Assembly: GCA_009746045.1 (NCBI GenBank)
Contig: RPFO01002283.1
Coordinates: 109,741 to 173,740, forward strand
From: Mesostigma viride
Lineage: Eukaryota > Streptophyta > Mesostigmatophyceae > Mesostigmatales > Mesostigmataceae
DNA length: 64,000 nucleotides
Direction: 5' to 3'
This document shows positions 40,111 to 49,864 of the stretch, in pieces (positions within the stretch are counted from its first letter, which is position 1; the number at the start of each line of letters is the position of its first letter). The notes beneath the pieces were generated by a model. It searched no databases and had not been told where the DNA came from. It worked only from the letters and a program-made list of their open reading frames with translations. Made by a program: the position numbers and the translations under genes.

Positions 40111-41184
40111 ACCTTCATTAGGATTCGCTGATACTCATTTCCCCTCTCACCTCTTTGGTACATAATTGGCTAATAAAATATACCCATTTCCCCGAAAAAG
40201 ATTCTATATTTGCCGAGGGCCGGATAGAACGGTTGCGTGTACGGGACTGGTTTCAGGAACGCCCCCGTACCTGTGCTAGTCGAGTTTGCAGGTGGGGAGT
40301 TGTGAACCGCCGCGCCGGGCGAGAACGATTTTTCGAATTTATCAACGATCACAAGCGTCTGCCCTTGCAACGCTTGCCTCATAATTAGCCGGCCATGCCG
40401 ATTTGCAGTCGCCAGCCGGTCAGTAGTGGTGAAAGAATATTTGGTCTAAAAAAGAATCGCGGGCTTATTGCGCCTGAAGAAGAAGAAAGCCAAAGGCGCA
40501 CTAGAACAAGCCTTTGGAGCCGCAGTTTAGCATGATTGAGTTATCATTTTTCCAGCCATCTACAGCGCTCTCTCCGATACAGCTAGCCTACCATGGCGTA
40601 GTCCTTAGCCAGCTACATCAATTTGTTCGTCTTTGTTCCTAAAGGAAATTTAAATTTCGTGACATCGTGCGCATGCGGCATTTCACGAAGCTACTGCAAT
40701 CGCATTACGCTAAACAAAGTAAGCCAATGTTCCTAATCAGCGCCCGCATATGCATGCCACGTTTAGTCGCAAGGAGTCGCATAGGCTATCTGTCTCACAC
40801 TTTGTTAATCATCGCTCATTTGCTTACTGCTCCATGAGGGGAGCTGTGTACTACTGATTCTCTATCTTTTATGTATGGCAGTCGACTTAATGTCTTTTGC
40901 CATTCTTCAGGTTTCCACTCGTTCCCGTCGCTTGACAGGCTACTAAAGATGCCTTTGAGTTACGCGACATTTTCGGCCTCGTTTACTCTACACCCGGCAC
41001 ATCTGGGCTACTCATTATGTGCCGATGTCCACCGTAAGTTATTCAAGTTTTTTGCCTTGCATGGTTGTCAGTTTTGCTGGGCAATTTCTCCCCACCGAGA
41101 TCTCTTTTTTCGCTTTGGCAACGCCATGCTATTGTATGGTATGCCTTCGTGCCATGCTAGTGGGTAGGTAGGTTCACGTGCTTG
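40111..41184. other. No recognisable gene
   Basis: One stretch, 40910-41031, looks exon-like: it follows a pyrimidine-rich TTCTTCAG, holds ATG at 40950 and ends at CACC/GTAAGT. The peptide (MPLSYATFSASFTLHPAHLG) matches no family I know. Confidence 0.35.
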
Positions 41185-42495
41185 TTCGTTGTCAAGAGAG
41201 GAATGCGTGTGGGTGGGTGGGTGAACGCACTTTTTCCCTGTCAAGGGAGGGATGCATGTGGGGTGGGTGAGTGCAAGTGCTTTTTCCTGTCAAAGGAGGG
41301 ATGCATGTGGGGTGGGTGGTTGCACGTGCTTGTTCCTTGTCAAGGGAGGGATGCACGTGGGGTGGGTGGTTGCACGTGCTTTTTCCTTGTCAAAGGAGGG
41401 ATGCATGTGGGGTGGGTGAGTGCACGCGCTTGTTCCTTGTCGAGGGATGCATGTGGGGTGGGTGGGTGCACGCGCTTGTTCCTTGTCAAGGGAGGGTTGC
41501 ATGTGCAGTAGGTGGGTGCACGTGCTTGTTTCTTGTAAAGGGAGGACTGCATGTGGGGTGGGTGGCTGCATGCGCTTGTTCCTTGTCAAGGGAGGGATGC
41601 ATGTGGGGTGGGTGGGTGCATGCGCTTGTTCCTTGTCGAGGGAGGGATGCATGTGGGGTGGGTGGGTGCACGTGCTTGTTCCTTATCAAGGGAGGGATGC
41701 TTGTGCATTAGGTGGGTTCACGTGCTTGTTTCTTGTAAAGGGATGGATGCATGTGGGGTGGGTGGGTACACATGCTTGTTCCTTGTCAAGGGAGGGATGC
41801 ATGCGCGGTGGGTAGGTGCATGCTCTTGTTCCTTGTCAAGGTAGAGATGCATGTGGGTGGGTGGGTGCATGAAATTGTTCCTTGTCAAGGGAGGGACGCA
41901 GGTGGGGTGGGTGGGTGCACATGCTTCTTCCTTGTCAAGGGAGGGATGCATGCGCGGTGGGTGGGTGCATGTGTGTGTTCTTTATCAAGGGAGGGATGCA
42001 TTGCAGTAGGTGGGCCCACATGCTTGTTTCTTGTAAAGGGAGGGGTGCATGTGGGGTGGGTGGGTGCACGTGCTTGTTCCTTATCAAGGGAGGGATGCTT
42101 GTGCATTAGGTGGGTTCACGTGCTTGTTTCTTGTAAAAGGGAGGGATGCATGTGGGGTGGGTGGGTACACATGCTTGTTCCTTGTCAAGGGAGGGATGCA
42201 TGCGCGTTGGGTAGGTGCATGCTCTTGTTCCTTGTCAAGGTAGAGATGCATGTGGGTGGGTGGGTGCATGAAATTGTTCCTTGTCAAGGGAGGGACGCAG
42301 GTGGGGTGGGTGCACATGCTTCCTCCTTGTCAAGGGAGGGATGCATGCGCGGTGGGTGGGTGCATGTGTGTGTTCTTTATCAAGGGAGGGATGCATTGCA
42401 GTAGGTGGGCCCACATGCTTGTTTCTTGTAAAGGGAGGGGTGCATGTGGGGTGGGTGGGTGCATGCGCTTGTTCCTTGTCGAGGGAGAGATGCAT
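41185..42495. repeat. 50-bp G-rich minisatellite
   Basis: About 26 units built on GGGAGGGATGCATGTGGGG and TGCTTGTTCCTTGTCAA. The period is 50 bp (for example 41591 to 41641). A block of eight units is itself duplicated with a 398-bp period (TTGTGCATTA at 41701 and 42099). Open frames in this array are by-products of the repeat. Confidence 0.9.
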
Positions 42496-42508
42496 GTGGG
42501 CCGCTAGC

Positions 42509-43690
42509 TTCCCTCCCCTCCCCTCCCTTCTTAGCTTCCCTCCTTCCTTGCATTACTTAAGTTCCTATAGCTTCCTTCCCCTCCCCTCCCATATCCCATA
42601 GCTTAATGCCCTTCCCTTTCCTCCCTCTCCCTTAGTAGCTTTCCTCCCCTCCCTTGCTTAGCTTCCCTCCCTCGTTGCATTACCTAAGTTCCTTTAGCTT
42701 CCTTCCTCTCCCCTCCCATCCCTGAGCTTCCCTCCCCTTTCGTCCCTCTCCCTTCTAAGTAGCTTTCCTCCCCTTCCCTTTGTTAGCTTTCCTCCTTCCT
42801 TGCATTACCTAAGTTCCTTTAGCTTCCTTCCCCTCCCCTCCCATGTCCCATAGCAGACCTAAAAATATCACGGAAATATCTACTGGCATTCGCGCCAGCT
42901 CGGTTCTAAAACTGGTCACTATTTGTAGTTACGAGTAAAATTAGTAACTAGAAATAGGTACCAGTACCATCCAAGGGTTAATGCCCTCCCCTTTCGTCCC
43001 TCTCCCTTAGTAGCTTTCCTCCCCTTCCCTTTCTTAGCTTCCCTCCTTCCTTGCAGCACCTAAGATCCTTTAGCTTCCTTCCCCTCCCCTCCCATCCCTG
43101 AGCTTCCCTCCCCTTTCGTCCCTCTCCCTTAGTAGCTTTCCTCCCCTTCCCTTTCTTAGTTTCCCTCCTTACTTGCATTACCTAAGTTCCTTTAGCTTCC
43201 TTCCTCTCCCCTCCCATCCCTTAGCTTCCCTCCCCTTTCCTCCCTCTCCCTTCTAAGTAGTTTTCCTCCCCTTCCCTTTCTTAGCTTGGGGGCTTCCTTG
43301 CATTACCGAAGTTCCTTTAGCTTCCTTCCCCTCCCCTCCCATCTTAGCTTCCCTCCCCTTTCCTCCCTCTCCCTTAGTAACTTTCCTCCCCTTCCCTTTC
43401 TTATCTTCCCTCCTTCCTTGCATTACCTAAGTTCCTTTAGCTTCCTTCCCCTCCCCTCCCATATCCCATAGCTTAATGCCCTTCCCTTTCCTCCCTCTCC
43501 CTTAGTAGCTTTCCTCCCCTCACTTTCTTAGCTTCCCTCCTTCCTTGCATTACCTAAGTTCCTTTAGCTTCCTTCCCCTCCCCTTTCATATCCCATAGCT
43601 TAATGCCCTTCCCTTTCCTCCCTCTCCCTTAGTAGCTTTCCTCCCCTCCCTTGCTTAGCTTCCCTCCCTCGTTGCATTACCTAAGTTCCT
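42509..43690. repeat. 125-bp polypyrimidine minisatellite
   Basis: Nine units of 120-129 bp, almost pure C and T on the plus strand, can be counted by the anchor GCATTACCTAAGTTCC (42550 to 43676). Many units carry CCCATAGCTTAATGCCC. One unit is interrupted at 42856-42979. Confidence 0.88.
42856..42979 (-). mobile_element. End fragment of the piggyBac-like element
   Basis: The sequence is the inverted relative of 5172-5297, up to the terminal ATCCAAGGG, and abuts TTAA followed by TGCCC. Elsewhere in the array the same position reads AGCTTAATGCCC, so the insertion used this TTAA. The other end is truncated and lacks its TTAA. Confidence 0.7.
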
Positions 43691-44249
43691 TTGGCTACTT
43701 GGGAGCGGCGGGAGCGATGCCGACGAAAGGGCTGGCTGCGGCAAGAACGTCGTCCAGCGACCGGGTTTCTGGGGCGGCAGGTGTTGTTGGGCCTCCATAG
43801 CTACGGGGAAGATGTCGAATGCTGGGGCGGGGGGCGCAGGCGTGCTATTCACGAAGGGAATGCCGCCATATCGAGTCGAAAATAGCGATATCTGCTGGGC
43901 AGGCCGAGGTCGAGAACGTACGAAATCGGGGACGATAGCTGCCGGAAATTATACCAGCGTGTTTGTCATCAGAAGACGAGTCGAATGCAACAAACCCGAC
44001 TAAATTTCATGGCCTGAGTCGAAAGTTATGAGCATTCTCGGCAGCCATAGCTCGGCATATTTTCGCGTACGTCGTGGAGCTGATGCTCTGGGAAATTTGA
44101 ATGACTGATAAGGGTTAGTTCAACTAGTGTGTTTCTTAGTAGTATAATGTGTTTCTTCATTAATTTGAATGATTGATAGTTGATTAATTAATTTGAATTA
44201 TTGCCACATGATGTTTCCATGAAGTCAAATGACAACGCAAATCACAATA
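43691..44249. other. No recognisable gene
   Basis: GC-rich at first, then AT-rich. Two opposite frames near 43655-44003 (65 and 63 codons) are open but neither shows a known motif. Confidence 0.4.
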
Positions 44250-44587
44250 CACTAGGTTGGACAAATCACAAGGTTACGGCCCGTATACTTGTCCAGTATA
44301 CTGGCCGTAAACTTTTACTACCGTATACTTTTTCTAGTATACTGGCCGTAAAATTTACTACCGTATACTTTTTCTAGTATACTGGCCGTAAAATTTACTA
44401 CCGTAAATTTTTTCTCGTATACTGGCCGTAAAGTTAATAAATTTTACGGCCAGTATACGAGAAAAAATTTACGGTAGTAAATTTTACGGCCAATATACGA
44501 GTGGTAAGTATATGCGTACGAACGTAAAATTTACGGCCCGTAAAAATTTCCGTATACGTGTACGGGCCGTAAATTTATAGTATAGTG
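44250..44587. mobile_element. GTATACGG palindromic element in a gag gene
   Basis: Repeated units of TACTACCGTATACTTTTTCT and AGTATACTGGCCGTAAA lead to a large hairpin around 44435. The right end, TATAGTATAGTG at 44576-44587, is the inverted version of the left end of the element at 29464. The left end is uncertain. It cuts off the gag frame at 44588. Confidence 0.6.
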
Positions 44588-45398
44588 TTCTCCGTCCTTC
44601 CCCCCCTTGCGAAGATGAGGGTGCTTCTTGTAACACGTTGCGACCTTGTGTCCCTGTTTGCCGCAGTGGAAACAGCCTCCCTTCTTCCCGTCATCCATCG
44701 CCAGGGTAGCAAAGACGCCAGCCAGAGAACTAGTGTCCCTGGTGTCCCCCTGCTTCCCCCCGCCTGTGTTGCGCATGATCGATGGCCGCCTGGGCCTTGA
44801 TGCTGTCCTCAATCCTCAGCACACGTGCCTTGTACTCATCCCACGTGAGTGTGGTGATGCGTACATCCTGCGCTGCCATCATCACCCGGATCGCGGCGGA
44901 CATGAGATCATGAGTAGAGAGGACCATGTCCTGGTCGTCAAAACGCCCGTCCAGCTCCTGGACGTACTCCTCGCGCGTCAGCTCCCTCGCTGCCAGAAAC
45001 TCATTGAGGAGCTTGTCCACTGGGGCAGGCTCCTTGGAACGAAGCTTGCGACGCAGTTCATCCTGATAGGTCTCAGTTGTACGGTGGTGACCAAATCTCT
45101 TCATCAGGAGCTCCCATGCCTGTTTTGCACTGGTCACATTCTTGACCAGCATAAGAGCCAGGCCATCTAAAAAGATGCCCATCGCGGCCTGAACTGCCGC
45201 GTCCTTGCCATCGTTCTCGATCTCACCCGTGATTACCCCATACAGGTTAAAGGCTTTCAGCAAACGGGTAAAGCGGACATTCGTCGCCTCCCACTTACGG
45301 GGATCCACACCATCAAACTTCGGTAACTTATCAGCAGCACTAATGAAGGCCCCAATGCTGGTAGCCGCTGCTACTGCTGCGTTGGCTGCCATTGTCAC
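44588..45398 (-). pseudogene. Copia-type gag, 3' truncated
   Basis: The main frame (45398-44730) starts MTMAANAAVAAATS and has F-D-G-V-D-P-R-K-W, a helical UBN2-like capsid (MGIFLDGLALMLVKNVTSAK, WELLMKRFGHHRTTETYQDE, ELTREEYVQELDGRFDDQD). After a frame change near 44790 it continues to a zinc knuckle C-F-H-C-G-K-Q-G-H-K-V-A-T-C (CX2CX4HX4C) and KKHPHLRKGGKDGE, where the palindromic element cuts in. The neighbour on the right is a leader ORF and an LTR, so this is the 5' part of a copia element on the minus strand. Confidence 0.75.
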
Positions 45399-45673
45399 TC
45401 CTCACCAGCAGGACGAATTGTAGGATTCTCAGGGACAACAGTAGGCTGCTCTGGTGTAAGCTGATCCAGAAACTCCGCCAAACGGCGCAGAGTCCTAGGG
45501 GTGCAAACGATTTCCCAATTAAAACAGGTACCCCTGTACTGCACTTCAACAAATGCTATGTTAGGAGAAGGAGGTACCCCTTGATGGCCAGTATTGTAGT
45601 CAGGATTCGGAATAACAACAGGGTCTCCAGCAGCTCTGGGACACCAAAATGCAGTGGTCAAATCCCTCTGCAT
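45395..45673 (-). CDS. Small ORF overlapping gag by ATGA
   Basis: From ATG at 45673 the frame runs 92 codons and stops at TGA (45397-45395), which shares ATGA with the gag start at 45398. The protein contains TTAFWCPRAAGDPVV, YRGTCFNWEIVCTPRTLRRL and EFLDQLTPEQPT. It matches no family known to me. The tight overlap suggests coupled translation, or one gag broken into two. Confidence 0.45.
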   Translation of the reverse strand: MQRDLTTAFWCPRAAGDPVVIPNPDYNTGHQGVPPSPNIAFVEVQYRGTCFNWEIVCTPRTLRRLAEFLDQLTPEQPTVVPENPTIRPAGEE

Positions 45674-45699
45674 ATACAAGTTTCTCCCCACTGAAAATG

Positions 45700-46346
45700 A
45701 GTTAGAAAGAGCTCCCAACGTATGTGAGCTCTTGGTCTTTCACAGCGCGTCTTAGCCAATGTTGCAAGGCAGCAACCTTAAATCTGTTCACCAGGCCACG
45801 ACCACAATGGGCACTTCCACGACCATTAGGTGGCACCCACGGTTCGTGCTTTCCGAGATAGCTGGTCATCCCCCATGACCAAGCTATATCCTTTGCGTTG
45901 TTCCTCGTTCCCATCGGCATGACGAGGCACGTGCAGGCGTGCAAGTAAATCCACAACGTCCACTGGCATCAGTGCAGAGCCAGGACGTACTGGATTTGCC
46001 TAGACTCTGCAACCTAGGAAGTACAGGACCTGTCACAAGCCTGCAAGGCCTAGTATCCTTGCAGCCCTGTGCCAGCTCCAGTACCCTACTAGTCACAGGC
46101 TGCTGCTCCTCCTGGCCTACGTGGACCACAGTCACGTGATAGACAGGCTAAGCCTGTGCAGACACGGCCTGCCACGTGTCCTGTCCACTATACCAGAGGA
46201 CTGCACCCTAGTCGGCCACGGATGGCTAGGACTTCGGGACTTGATATCTTTCTCGTCCCTTGTCTGTTTCAGGCGGTCAGCACGGCGTTGGAAAGGTCTT
46301 TCCAAACTGCATCCACTTAGCATATTGGTTGCCCAAAATGCTAACT
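45700..46346 (-). repeat. LTR of Copia-B type
   Basis: 647 bp beginning AGTTAG and ending CTAACT, short inverted ends like the AGTTAACG/CGTTAACT of Copia-A. On the right a purine tract (sense GAAGAAAGGGTTGG) abuts it, as expected of a 3' LTR of the pol to its right; on the left a leader and gag follow, as expected of a 5' LTR. No second LTR is in the window. Confidence 0.6.
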
Positions 46347-46854
46347 CCAACCCTTTCTTCTTTTGGAGCTGGACCAGCTTGAAACAAGCCTAACCTTGCT
46401 TGTGCCCACTCAGCCACAGACCGCTTGGTCCCTTGGGGTTGATCAGACCTGATAGGGCCCAGGGTCCTGCCTCCTTTTGGGTAACAACATATACGCCCTT
46501 GGACCAGGCTAGGTGTTAACTGGCCAGTGAATCAGAGGTCACCCCAGGTTATCCCCTGACCCCTTGGTCAGCTCCCAACCTTTCCTTGGGAACTTGGTGT
46601 TAGATTAAAGTCAAGGCACATTACCTAGTCCAATGGCTGGGATTAAAGGATGCCAAGAACGTATTATTGTGAGTTCCTGATCTTTCACAGTTATCACAGG
46701 CGCCCGTTCTTATGGCGCCCGCCTTGGCCAGCCTTTCCCTTTTATGCTCAAAGAGACTCAGGTAGCACCTATACAAATACTGCCTTCTTGGGGAGCCCAT
46801 GTCTTCACTGGGTGTTAAGCCCAGGAATCACTCATGCCAGGCTGTGGCTTTGCT

Positions 46855-46870
46855 GGGGAATTGAACCCCA
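46855..46870 (-). other. T-arm-like motif in Copia-B 3' UTR
   Basis: The minus strand reads GGGGTTCAATTCCCC, a perfect stem with a TTCAATT-type loop. It corresponds to the motif at 30751-30766 of Copia-A. Confidence 0.4.
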
Positions 46871-47360
46871 CCCCAACCTCCAGGTTTATAGGTGACCTGG
46901 AACTTTACACAAGAGAAACATTACAACCATGGGAACAACATGAGAATGACATGACATGGTTATGTTTTATTCAAGCATTATATAACCCAGAATGTGGTTC
47001 CCTGGCAACCATGTTCCACATGGTCACACAACCAGGTTCTTTATTAGCAACAGGTTGGAAACAAGCACTAGAAAACATATATACAGCAACCTGTAAGAAC
47101 CAACATTCGGGTTGCCCTTGCATGGCCTAACTGTTTGAGGCCAAAGGCGTCGACTTAAGTCCTGGCGACTCTTCTGAACCCCATGGGGAGGGCCAGGCAT
47201 GATTCTCAGCTGGTAGGAGTGACATTCCACACCAACTCCTGTCCAGGAGGGTGTACCTAACCCTGAAGGACCGGCCGTCAACCAGTAAGCACCAGTCACC
47301 ACTTGGTACTTTGGTCAAGCAGCCCACTGGGGGCATCCAAGCTGAAGCAAGGCCTGGTCT

Positions 47361-48881
47361 CTATGGCCGCCCGTGTAAGGGGTCCATGAGCCCACGGAGC
47401 AGGGGGTACTGCCTCTCCGCCTTCTCCTCCAGCTTGGTGAGGGCATCTGCAGGGTTGTCCACACCAGGCACATGTTCAATGTGAGCTAGGTAGGACATCT
47501 CCTTGAGCAACAAGTAGTCAAGGTCCCTGCTCCTGGCCAGCTGCCTGTGCACAAATTGCACCATGCCCATGCTATCTGTCCTCACCAGTGTGTGCAGCTG
47601 CAACCTACAGGAAGCCACTTGACATAGCTGGTAGAAGAGCTCCCTCAAGTAAAGAGCAGTATGCAGCCCTTCACAGATTGCCCTGCACTCAGCAATATCA
47701 CTGCTGGGTGTAACCCTGTTCTGCAACCGACTGTACCAGGTAACAAGTGAGGTGTGATCTTGCTCCAGGGTAACTAATGCTGCTGCCCTGCCCCTGACCT
47801 ATGTGACCTTCCTATTATCCATAGAACTGTCCACATAGAGAACCATGTCAAGGGGCTTGTACAAATCCACAGGACCCAGTATAAGAGGGGGAGACATCAT
47901 GACAGCCTGCACCACACTCTCAGCACCCACCTCAACCAGCTGGGAATCAGTAAGTCGACTCAAAACCAGCAAGTCAGGGGCACATATACTTGCAAGCCAT
48001 GCCAGCATGCCCCTGATGGTAGCACACCTAGCCTGCGTGATGGGCTCCTGCAATGCATCTACAATCTGCTGTGGGTAGTCCTTACCACCCTCCATCCTGA
48101 TGAACCACGAGCCCTTGGCTTGGAACAACGTAGCCTGCATGCCACAGAAGACCATAGGCTCATTCTCCACCATGTGCTGTATCTTACCCAGCTCAAACCG
48201 CTTCTGGATCTTAGCCAAGACAGCCTCAACCCAGTCTGGTGGACCTATGAGATGCAGGTCATCACCATGCAGTGAGGCAAAGACAGGAAGGCCATTGTGG
48301 GACCCTTGGAACAAACAGGGATCCACTGGAGACACAGAAAACCCACAAGTATTCTTCAAGAATTTCTCTAGGCTCTTTCTCCAGATAATGGGACTGGACC
48401 TGAGACCTTCCAACCCTTTCAGAATTCTCAGGTACCTGGCCTTTATCTCTGCTCTCCATACAGCAGGTACAGTCACAAAGAAAGGAGGGATATCTCTCCA
48501 AGTCTGCCTAGCCTGATCTTGGTCACCCTTGAGAAAAGCCCTCTTGAAATCAATCAGCACAGAGCTATAGGGCACACCCTTAACCAGAAAAGACAGAAAT
48601 ACACACAGCAGAATCCTCCACGTGTCATGCAGCATCCCTGGAGTATAGAGCTCCTCATCTAACAACTGGCCAGTGCCATGATACTCGGTTACAACTGGTC
48701 TGACATGTGGCACCTGGACACCATCTACCTCCTTGAGCTTGAGGACAAACATCAATCTGAGCAGCTGGTGAACTTCTGGCAGCTCATCCACAGGCTCTGC
48801 ACAGTTGGAAACTATCCACTCATGCCCAGAAGCAACAAAGCCAAGAGTCCATGCCTTAGCCATCTTGGGGCTTTGCATCAT
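47361..48881 (-). pseudogene. Copia-B reverse transcriptase and RNase H
   Basis: One frame except for an in-frame TAG at 47801-47799, at a position where Copia-A has AAG (lysine). RT motifs are VRPVVTEYHGTG, LIDFKRAFLKGD, LKGLEGLRSSPIIW and ASLHGDDLHLI; RNase H motifs are LYVDSSMD, PSSDIAECRAICEG, RTDSMGMVQFVH and NPADALTK. It shows the same HGDD as Copia-A. The stop makes it inactive unless read through. Confidence 0.85.
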
Positions 48882-49492
48882 CTCGACTAGTAGCTGGCGC
48901 CAGGGAATAGGACTGTGAGCAGCTACTGATCTGGTACCTGTTTACCCCTAACTGCCGTGGATCAAAGGTGGTTGGGATTATCAACAGGTCCTCAGCTATG
49001 GGCTCCTGACCTTGAGGACCCTCAGCTGGCTGACTCCTAACAGCCTTGACCGCCACTGCAAGACCCTGGGAATAGTGATATCTTTCAAGGGGGACTGAGG
49101 CTGCCCCTGCCTTCTAGTGCCAACTCATCAGAGGTCAAAGTAACCCCTGGCATGCACAAGAAGTTCTGACCCAGAATGGCAGGCCCGGCCCTGATAGCCC
49201 TCTACCACACAGAACGTGGTGGGCACCCCTAAGATAGGCACACTCACTTCCCCAAGGATCTTTATGGACACCTTTCCTGAGAAATCAGACACAACAGCAA
49301 GGCAACTGGGATGGGACATCTGTAAGCCTACAGCATCCTCTTCCCTGATGACAGACACCTGTGAGTTGGTATCTACCTCCATCAGTTGTAGCTGCCCAGC
49401 ACGACCCCCACCCCGTGAGCTTGGATACCTTGGGATCATGTTTGCTGCGCATGAGTGCTCGGATGACGTCCGCCATGAGAGCCCCCCGGGCC
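48882..49492 (-). pseudogene. Copia-B protease region, frameshifted
   Basis: Fragments in two frames match Copia-A: ADVIRALMRSKHDPKVSKL, then MEVDTNSQVSVI, VSDFSGKVSIKILGEVSVPI and a damaged form of the ILGQNFL segment. The active-site triplet is DTN, as in Copia-A. Frame changes lie near 49420 and 49150. Confidence 0.7.
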
Positions 49493-49864
49493 TTAGCCCC
49501 TAAATGGGCAGAAATACTGCCGATGCATCGGCTGTAACTTCACAATTTTGCAAACCAGATGCCATCCAACCCACCCATATCCAATGGCTGTCCTTGGGGG
49601 CCAAGCATGTCCATGAGTTGCCCTTCGGGTTGGTATATCACAACCTTACATATATTCATTGAGAATGATAGATTACGGAGGTGAGATAGGCATGCAACAT
49701 AAGGAAAAACCCGATAACTGGGAGAATAACCCTAAAGAAATTAATAGTAATCTGACACAGACATCCAAGGATCACGCCAGCGGCACAAGGTACAACTAAC
49801 TAGACATCACAAAACTACACGCAGCAACAGCGCTGCTGGCCCACCATGCAGGCCTGGAAGGGAT
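49493..49864 (-). other. 3' untranslated region of LINE-A
   Basis: Nearly the same sequence occurs at 2035-2425. It contains the palindrome CCGATGCATCGG near its end and stops close to CATTTAGGGGCT. It is probably the part recognised by the reverse transcriptase. Confidence 0.65.

Larger units (their letters stand above)
46347..49492 (-). mobile_element. Copia-B internal region, truncated
   Basis: 3' part of a relative of Copia-A: protease, reverse transcriptase, RNase H and a 3' untranslated region of about 1 kb. It ends abruptly at 49492 against the 3' end of LINE-A. Integrase, gag and 5' LTR are missing from this side. Confidence 0.8.

Noticed and set aside
41271-42404. Frames of 146 and 217 codons encoding a C/G/V/H-rich repeat protein
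   Set aside because: They are translations of the 50-bp minisatellite, present in several frames on both strands.
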